From OMOG01 sp041485845 (GTDB lineage: Bacteria > Acidobacteriota > Terriglobia > Bryobacterales > Bryobacteraceae), in NCBI GenBank assembly GCA_041485845.1, contig JBGPKH010000226.1, forward strand, positions 1-12,207: a DNA stretch of 12,207 bases, read 5' to 3'. The position numbers were made by a program, and so were the translations under genes. The stretch's first letter is position 1. Each line of letters starts with the position of its first letter. Below, in pieces: positions 8,701-12,207 of this stretch. Below the pieces are notes generated by a model. That model did no database searches. It saw only the letters and a list, made by a program, of their open reading frames with translations, and was not told the origin of the DNA.

Positions 8701-10242
8701 ATCTACTCCATCGAAGACCTGGCGCAGCTCATTTACGATCTCAAGAACGTGAATCCGAGTGCACGGATTGCGGTGAAGCTGGTGGCCGAGGTGGGTGTCG
8801 GGACGGTCGCCGCGGGGGTCGCCAAGGCCCACGCCGACGTGGTCTTGATCTCGGGCGATTCCGGGGGCACAGGCGCTTCGCCGCTCAGTTCCATGAAGCA
8901 CGCAGGCGAGCCGTGGGAACTGGGTCTGGCCGAAACGCACCAGGTGCTGGTGATGAACGATCTGCGCGGGCGCATCCGCGTGCAGACCGACGGCAAGCTG
9001 CAAACCGGCCGCGACGTGACCATCGCCGCGCTGCTGGGCGCCGAGGAGTTCGGCTTTTCGACGGCGCCGCTGATTTCGATGGGCTGCATCATGATGCGCA
9101 AGTGCCATCTGAATACCTGCCCGGTGGGGATCGCGACGCAGGACCCGGTGCTGCGCGCCAGGTTCCAAGGCAAGCCGGAGAACGTCATCAACTTTTTCTT
9201 CTTTATCGCGGAGCAGGTGCGCCGTTACATGTCGCAGATGGGGTTCCGCACGTTCAACGAAATGGTGGGCCGGGTGGACATGCTGGAGCCGCGCCTGGCG
9301 CTGGACCACTGGAAGGGCAAGGGGATCGACCTCTCGGCCATTCTGTACAATCCGCAGGTGCCCAGCCGTATCGCGCGGCGCTGCGTGCAGGCGCAGGACC
9401 ACGGTTTGAGCCAGGCGCTCGATTACAAGCTGATCGACCATGCGCGGGAAGCCATCGAGAACGGCACGCCGATCGAGATCAAGCTGCCGATCCGCAACGT
9501 CCATCGCACGGTGGGCGCGATGCTCTCGGGAGACATCGCCCGGCGCTACGGCTCGGCGGGACTGCCCGACAACACCATTCAGTTCCATTTCACCGGTTCG
9601 GCCGGGCAGAGCTTCGGCGCGTTTCTGGCGAAGGGCGTGACGCTCGCGCTCGAAGGCGACGCCAACGATTACGTCGGCAAGGGCTTGTCCGGTGGCAGGC
9701 TCGTGGTGTATCCGCCGCGGAGTTCGACGTTCCTGCCGGAGGAGAATATTCTGATCGGCAACGTGGCGCTCTACGGCGCCACCAGCGGTGAGGCGTTCTT
9801 TAACGGCATGGCGGGCGAGCGCTTCGCCGTGCGCAACTCGGGCGCCACGGCCGTGGTGGAGGGGCTGGGCGATCATGGGTGCGAGTACATGACGCGCGGG
9901 ATGGTCGTGGTGCTGGGCAAGTGCGGCCGCAACTTCGCCGCGGGAATGAACGGCGGCCTGGCCTACGTGCTCGATGAAAAAGGCGACTTTGCCGAGAGGC
10001 GCTGCAATACGGCGGCCGTGGACCTGGAGCCGGTCCCGGCTTCCGACACCAGCAGCCTTTACAGCCTCATCTCCCGCCACGTCAGGTACACCGGCAGCCC
10101 GCGCGGCAAGTGGATTTTGGAAAACTGGGAGCAGATGCTGCCGCAGTTTATCAAGGTGTTCCCGCAGGAGTATCGGAAGGCGCTGAAGCGCTCCCAGGCG
10201 GCAGTGACGCAAAGCGGAGCGCTGGAGGTGGCCCGTGCGTAA
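5737..10242 (+). CDS. gltB: Glutamate synthase (NAD(P)H), large (alpha) subunit
   Basis: A 1501-residue large subunit of GOGAT, which converts glutamine plus 2-oxoglutarate to two glutamate in the cytoplasm using electrons from GltD. The class II amidotransferase domain begins at Cys26 (HDACGIGF), the expected N-terminal nucleophile after removal of a 25-residue propeptide. It includes QRFSTNTFPTWQLAHPYRYI from about 238 and AHNGEINTLRGN. A central domain spans roughly 480-780. The FMN/2-oxoglutarate synthase domain starts near 870 (FATGAMSFGSISKEAHETLA), with KPGEGG at 952-957 and GDSGGTGASP at 1040-1049. The 3Fe-4S cysteines C1117, C1123 and C1128 are present in the usual CX5CX4C spacing. 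The C-terminal GXGXG beta-helix domain covers about 1285-1460. Length and motifs are complete. The neighbouring gltD marks this as the two-subunit bacterial enzyme rather than a ferredoxin-type one. Regulation is probably through the 76-bp block upstream and a LysR protein. Confidence 0.98.
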   Translation: MSDSIVTSGLPAAQGLYDPRFEHDACGIGFVASVKGQKSHDIIVKGIQVLINLTHRGACGCDPETGDGAGVLIQVPHKFFARECAQLGFTLPAAGEYGVGMTFLPVEPHPRLQCEGIVERIVREEGLTVLGWRDTPIEGSAIGRVARASQPYIEQVFIGRGKGMTEEQLERKLYVVRKRAEAEVAASDLPEKGFFYLPSLSARTIVYKGLLLAPQIANFYPELSDPDVVSALCLVHQRFSTNTFPTWQLAHPYRYIAHNGEINTLRGNVNWMHARQSVLASPLFGNDIKKLFPIIQPNGSDSAAFDNALELLVMSGRPIQHAMAMLIPEAWAKNEHMNPQKRAFYEYHASLMEPWDGPAAIAFTDGRSIGATLDRNGLRPARYLVTHDDLLIMASETGVLPVKPENVKLKGRLQPGKMLLVDTVEGRLISDREIKRALYGRNPYQLWIKENQITLDQLADPPREHPSDPATILVRQRAFGYTDEDLRMILGPMAEKGEEPVGSMGTDTPLACLSDKPQPLFNYFKQLFAQVTNPPIDPIREEMVMSLTSYIGTERNILDETPQHCHTLKLPHPILTNRDLEKLRRVSQGDFLATTLPMLFAVEEGEKGLERALTQLCRRASLAIQSGYTLLILSDRGVDPDYAPVPSLLALTAVHNHLVREETRTQVALLIESGEPREVMHFALLIGYGASAVNPYLALETVGQGDALKNFIKSINKGLLKTFSKMGISTLQSYRGAQVFEALGLNRDLIERYFTGTVSRIEGVGLEVLAQEAILKHQHAFHPVTESDTELAVGGNYQFRVRGEYHLYNPQTIAKLQHAVRQESAETFQEYTDLLDKQNRQLCTLRGLLDVKQSAEPIPLEEVEPAAEIVKRFATGAMSFGSISKEAHETLAIAMNRIGGKSNTGEGGEDEARYGTERRSAIKQVASARFGVTTNYLVNADDLQIKMAQGAKPGEGGQLPGHKVDETIARVRHSIPGVGLISPPPHHDIYSIEDLAQLIYDLKNVNPSARIAVKLVAEVGVGTVAAGVAKAHADVVLISGDSGGTGASPLSSMKHAGEPWELGLAETHQVLVMNDLRGRIRVQTDGKLQTGRDVTIAALLGAEEFGFSTAPLISMGCIMMRKCHLNTCPVGIATQDPVLRARFQGKPENVINFFFFIAEQVRRYMSQMGFRTFNEMVGRVDMLEPRLALDHWKGKGIDLSAILYNPQVPSRIARRCVQAQDHGLSQALDYKLIDHAREAIENGTPIEIKLPIRNVHRTVGAMLSGDIARRYGSAGLPDNTIQFHFTGSAGQSFGAFLAKGVTLALEGDANDYVGKGLSGGRLVVYPPRSSTFLPEENILIGNVALYGATSGEAFFNGMAGERFAVRNSGATAVVEGLGDHGCEYMTRGMVVVLGKCGRNFAAGMNGGLAYVLDEKGDFAERRCNTAAVDLEPVPASDTSSLYSLISRHVRYTGSPRGKWILENWEQMLPQFIKVFPQEYRKALKRSQAAVTQSGALEVARA

Positions 10243-10247
10243 GTGGG

Positions 10248-10301
10248 GCAGGTTGTCAACCTGCGGCCGATTGCCAATCGGCCAGCCGAGCAACGCTCGG
10301 C
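10248..10301. repeat. Three back-to-back perfect palindromes in the gltB-gltD gap
   Basis: Three inverted repeats follow one another almost without spacing. First, 8-bp arms GCAGGTTG/CAACCTGC around one base (10248-10264). Second, 9-bp arms GGCCGATTG/CAATCGGCC around one base (10265-10283). Third, 7-bp arms GCCGAGC/GCTCGGC around AAC (10285-10301). The first two share a TTG-N-CAA core. They lie between the gltB stop and the gltD ribosome binding site. They resemble REP-type intergenic elements and could act as RNA hairpins that protect the gltB message or tune gltD translation. This role is inferred. Confidence 0.8.
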
Positions 10302-10318
10302 CGGGCAAGCTTTCATCC

Positions 10319-10323
10319 GGAGG
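10319..10323 (+). promoter_or_regulatory. Ribosome binding site that decides the gltD start
   Basis: GGAGG lies 6 nt before the ATG at 10330. It favours that codon over the in-frame GTG at 10243, which directly abuts the gltB stop and would add 29 residues encoded by the palindrome array. Confidence 0.8.
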
Positions 10324-10329
10324 CCATCC

Positions 10330-11751
10330 ATGGGTAAAGTAAGCGGCTTCCTGGAGTACACCCGCGAAGTGCCGCAGCGCCGGCCGCCGGCCGAGCGCAT
10401 CCACGACTGGTTCGAGGTCTATCTGCCGTTTCCCGAAGAAAGCGTTCGCACGCAGGGCGCCCGCTGCATGGATTGCGGTGTCCCGTTCTGCCATACGGGC
10501 TGCCCGCTGACCAATCTCATACCCGATTGGAACGACCTGGTCTATCGCGGGCGGTGGCGCGAGGCCGTCCGCCAGTTGCACGCCACCAACAACTTCCCGG
10601 AGTTCACCGGGCGCATCTGCCCGGCGCCCTGCGAAGCCTCCTGCGTCCTGGGCATCAACGAAAGCCCGGTCACCATCAAGCAGATCGAAAAGACCATCGT
10701 CGATCGCGCTTTCGAAGAGGGATTCATCAAGCCCGAACCGGCGGCCGTCCGCACGGGCAAACGCGTGGCCATCGTGGGCTCGGGTCCGGCCGGACTGGCC
10801 GCCGCGCAGCAACTGACGCGCTCCGGGCACGGCGTGACGGTGTTCGAGAAGAACGACCGCATCGGCGGCCTGCTGCGCTACGGTATCCCCAACTTCAAGA
10901 TGGAAAAGCACCTCATCGACCGCCGCCTGGAGCAGATGCGCGCGGAAGGCGTCAAATTCCAGACGAATGCGCACGTGGGCGTGAATTTCGCCGTGGAAGA
11001 TCTGCGCCGGGAGTTCGACGCCATTCTGCTCTCGGGCGGCGCCGAGTGGCCGCGGGATCTGAACGTCCCGGGCCGCGACCTGAAGGGCATTCACTTCGCC
11101 ATGGATTTTCTGCCGCAGCAGAACCGCCGCTGCGAAGGCGACACGGTGGCGGACGAGGGCGCGATCCTGGCTACGGGCAAGCGTGTGGTGATCGTCGGCG
11201 GCGGCGATACCGGGGCCGATTGCCTGGGCACCACCCACCGGCAGCAGGCGCTCTCGGTGACGCAGTTCGAGCTGTTGCCGAAACCGCCCGATACGCGTTC
11301 CCCCGCGACGCCGTGGCCGCTGTGGCCGATGCAGCTTCGCGTGGAAAGCTCGCATGAGGAAGGTGGCATCCGCGACTGGAGCGTCGCCACCCTGAAGTTC
11401 ACCGGCGACGGGCATGGCAACGTCCGGCAACTGCACGCGGTGCAAGTGGGGCCGCCACCGAAATTCGAGCCGCAGCCGGGCGCCGAATTCACGCTGGATG
11501 TGGACTTGGTGCTGCTGGCGATGGGCTTCCTCGGCCCGGTGCGAAACGGGCTCATCGAGCAGCTTGGCGTGAGGCTCGACGCGCGCGGCAACGTGGCGAC
11601 GGACGAGAATCACATGTCGTCGGTGCCCGGAGTGTTCGCCGCCGGCGACATGCGCCGCGGACAATCGCTGGTGGTGTGGGCGATCGCCGAAGGGCGCAAG
11701 GCGGCGCGCGGCATCGACCTGCACCTGATGGGTGTGGCCAAACTTCCGTAA
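10330..11751 (+). CDS. gltD: Glutamate synthase (NAD(P)H), small (beta) subunit
   Basis: A 473-residue flavoprotein subunit that oxidises NAD(P)H through FAD and passes electrons via 4Fe-4S clusters to GltB. The N-terminal cluster-binding region has C46, C49, C54 and C58 (CMDCGVPFCHTGC) and C97, C101 and C105 (CPAPCEASC). The FAD-binding Rossmann motif GSGPAG is at 150-155. A second dinucleotide motif, GGGDTG at 290-295, is the NAD(P)H site. The C-terminal FAD segment includes GVFAAGDMRRGQSLVVWAI. Length and motifs are normal. The frame is open back to a GTG at 10243, but those 29 residues come from the palindromic repeats and have no family counterpart, so the ATG at 10330 with GGAGG 6 nt upstream is chosen. 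It lies 87 nt after gltB and is surely co-transcribed with it. Confidence 0.98.
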   Translation: MGKVSGFLEYTREVPQRRPPAERIHDWFEVYLPFPEESVRTQGARCMDCGVPFCHTGCPLTNLIPDWNDLVYRGRWREAVRQLHATNNFPEFTGRICPAPCEASCVLGINESPVTIKQIEKTIVDRAFEEGFIKPEPAAVRTGKRVAIVGSGPAGLAAAQQLTRSGHGVTVFEKNDRIGGLLRYGIPNFKMEKHLIDRRLEQMRAEGVKFQTNAHVGVNFAVEDLRREFDAILLSGGAEWPRDLNVPGRDLKGIHFAMDFLPQQNRRCEGDTVADEGAILATGKRVVIVGGGDTGADCLGTTHRQQALSVTQFELLPKPPDTRSPATPWPLWPMQLRVESSHEEGGIRDWSVATLKFTGDGHGNVRQLHAVQVGPPPKFEPQPGAEFTLDVDLVLLAMGFLGPVRNGLIEQLGVRLDARGNVATDENHMSSVPGVFAAGDMRRGQSLVVWAIAEGRKAARGIDLHLMGVAKLP

Positions 11752-11797
11752 TGGTTCCGTGCGGCCCCCCGGCAGTATTGGTTTGCCGCCATGTAGG

Positions 11798-12055
11798 GTG
11801 CTGCCACATGACCTCGCGCCGGAATGGCTCCAAAAGTCCTGGGAGAGCGCCGGGCTTGACCAACCTTCCGTGGAAGAGATCGACGCGGAGATCGCCGCGG
11901 CCCGGAAAGCCCGCCGTGAATCCCGGCTGCAAGCCGGGCGCATGACCGCGGATAGCCTGGAGCTGTTTCTTGTGGACAGGGGATCTCCTACCCTCAGCGT
12001 CTTACCGAGCCGACTCACCGCAAGGACTGATATTCGAGAGAACCAGACCCGCTAA
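11798..12055 (+). CDS. Doubtful small ORF, about 85 residues, possible remnant
   Basis: Not recognised with confidence. The frame is open from 11732, inside the end of gltD, but a GTG at 11798 is the more sensible start. The central part reads like a real acidic/basic helical tail (PEWLQKSWESAG, then PSVEEIDAEIAAARKARRES). This is loosely reminiscent of the C-terminal tails of small antitoxin proteins, but no DNA-binding domain or partner toxin gene is visible. The frame then crosses a perfect palindrome (11922-11938) that encodes RLQAG, and continues in unconvincing sequence. It could be a decayed gene end or chance in GC-rich DNA. Confidence 0.2.
   Translation: MLPHDLAPEWLQKSWESAGLDQPSVEEIDAEIAAARKARRESRLQAGRMTADSLELFLVDRGSPTLSVLPSRLTARTDIRENQTR
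11922..11938. repeat. Short perfect palindrome CCCGGCT-GCA-AGCCGGG
   Basis: Two 7-bp arms surround a 3-nt centre, the same architecture (short perfect arms, 1-3 nt centre, GC-rich) as the three palindromes between gltB and gltD. It is probably a single unit of the same kind of dispersed intergenic element. Its centre differs from theirs, so membership of one family is inferred. Confidence 0.6.
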
Positions 12056-12068
12056 TCTCACCTTATTC

Positions 12069-12207
12069 ATGTCAGAAAACCTCATGGAAGGGCAAGTGCA
12101 AGGACGGAACCGGACCGAGTCGCCGCCGGCACTCCGGGTCCCGGCAAAGGCGCCATCCGCTGCGCGCCCGCCAGGGATTCGTATCGGTTACACGGCGGCG
12201 GGCTCGC
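12069..12207 (+). CDS. Possible N-terminus of a gene cut by the right edge
   Basis: An ATG at 12069 opens a frame that runs to the window end without a stop (46 codons: MSENLMEGQVQGRNRTESPP, then a Pro/Ala/Arg-rich stretch). No family is recognisable. There is no Shine-Dalgarno before the ATG (CTCACCTTATTC), and an open run this short is unremarkable in GC-rich DNA, so it may not be a gene. Confidence 0.2.
   Translation, partial: MSENLMEGQVQGRNRTESPPALRVPAKAPSAARPPGIRIGYTAAGS

Larger units (their letters stand above)
11752..12068. other. Region downstream of gltD without a confident gene
   Basis: About 315 nt after the gltD stop. A short inverted repeat CGGCA/TGCCG near 11770-11788 could be a weak transcript end, but no T-run follows. 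A doubtful small ORF (11798-12055) and a 17-bp palindrome (11922-11938) lie here and are listed separately. No tRNA, promoter or terminator could be called with confidence. Confidence 0.4.

Noticed and set aside
10243..10329. 29-residue N-terminal extension of GltD from a GTG at 10243
   Set aside because: The residues are encoded by the palindrome array, the GTG has no separate ribosome binding site, and the ATG at 10330 has GGAGG at ideal spacing and gives a normal GltD length.
7894..12018. Very long open frame (1374 codons) on the minus strand opposite gltB/gltD
   Set aside because: It is antisense to two unmistakable genes with intact motifs. Its product is low-complexity His/Arg/Ala-rich sequence typical of the complement of GC-rich codons, and no domain is recognisable.

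Overview
The window looks like chromosomal DNA of a high-GC Acidobacteriota member, most likely of the Solibacter/Bryobacter kind. This is inferred from gene content: a very long Oar-like TonB-dependent transporter with an N-terminal carboxypeptidase-regulatory domain, a secreted protein of the GH71/99-like ('xylosidase/arabinosidase') family, and short back-to-back palindromes in intergenic space. No rRNA, tRNA, CRISPR array or intact mobile element was seen.

Layout, left to right. (1) 1-704, minus strand: the N-terminal part of a LysR-type regulator runs off the left edge (copy A, start near 385). A second, decayed and truncated copy of the same segment lies at 454-704. (2) 800-5497, plus strand: a two-gene unit for outer-membrane uptake and glycan processing, made of a TonB-dependent receptor and, 12 nt further on, a secreted GH71/99-like protein. 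(3) 5498-5736: an intergenic region with a weak hairpin, a 76-bp block also found next to LysR copy A, and the gltB leader. (4) 5737-11751, plus strand: gltB and gltD, the large and small subunits of NAD(P)H-dependent glutamate synthase, separated by three consecutive perfect palindromes. (5) 11752-12207: mostly non-coding or uncertain sequence, with one doubtful small ORF, another short palindrome, and the possible start of a gene cut by the right edge.

How it fits together: GltB and GltD form the GOGAT enzyme of ammonium assimilation. A LysR regulator divergent from gltB is a familiar arrangement (gltC-gltAB in Bacillus subtilis). Here the regulator and gltB lie more than 5 kb apart, with the receptor/GH pair between them. 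The repeats explain this. A unit of about 375 bp (LysR 5' end plus intergenic region, 79-454) appears to have been tandemly duplicated. About 4.85 kb carrying the receptor/GH pair then entered the second copy, leaving its LysR fragment at 454-704 and its promoter-side block at 5560-5635, directly upstream of gltB. This duplication-plus-insertion history is the most interesting observation in the window. The coding genes themselves belong to known families.
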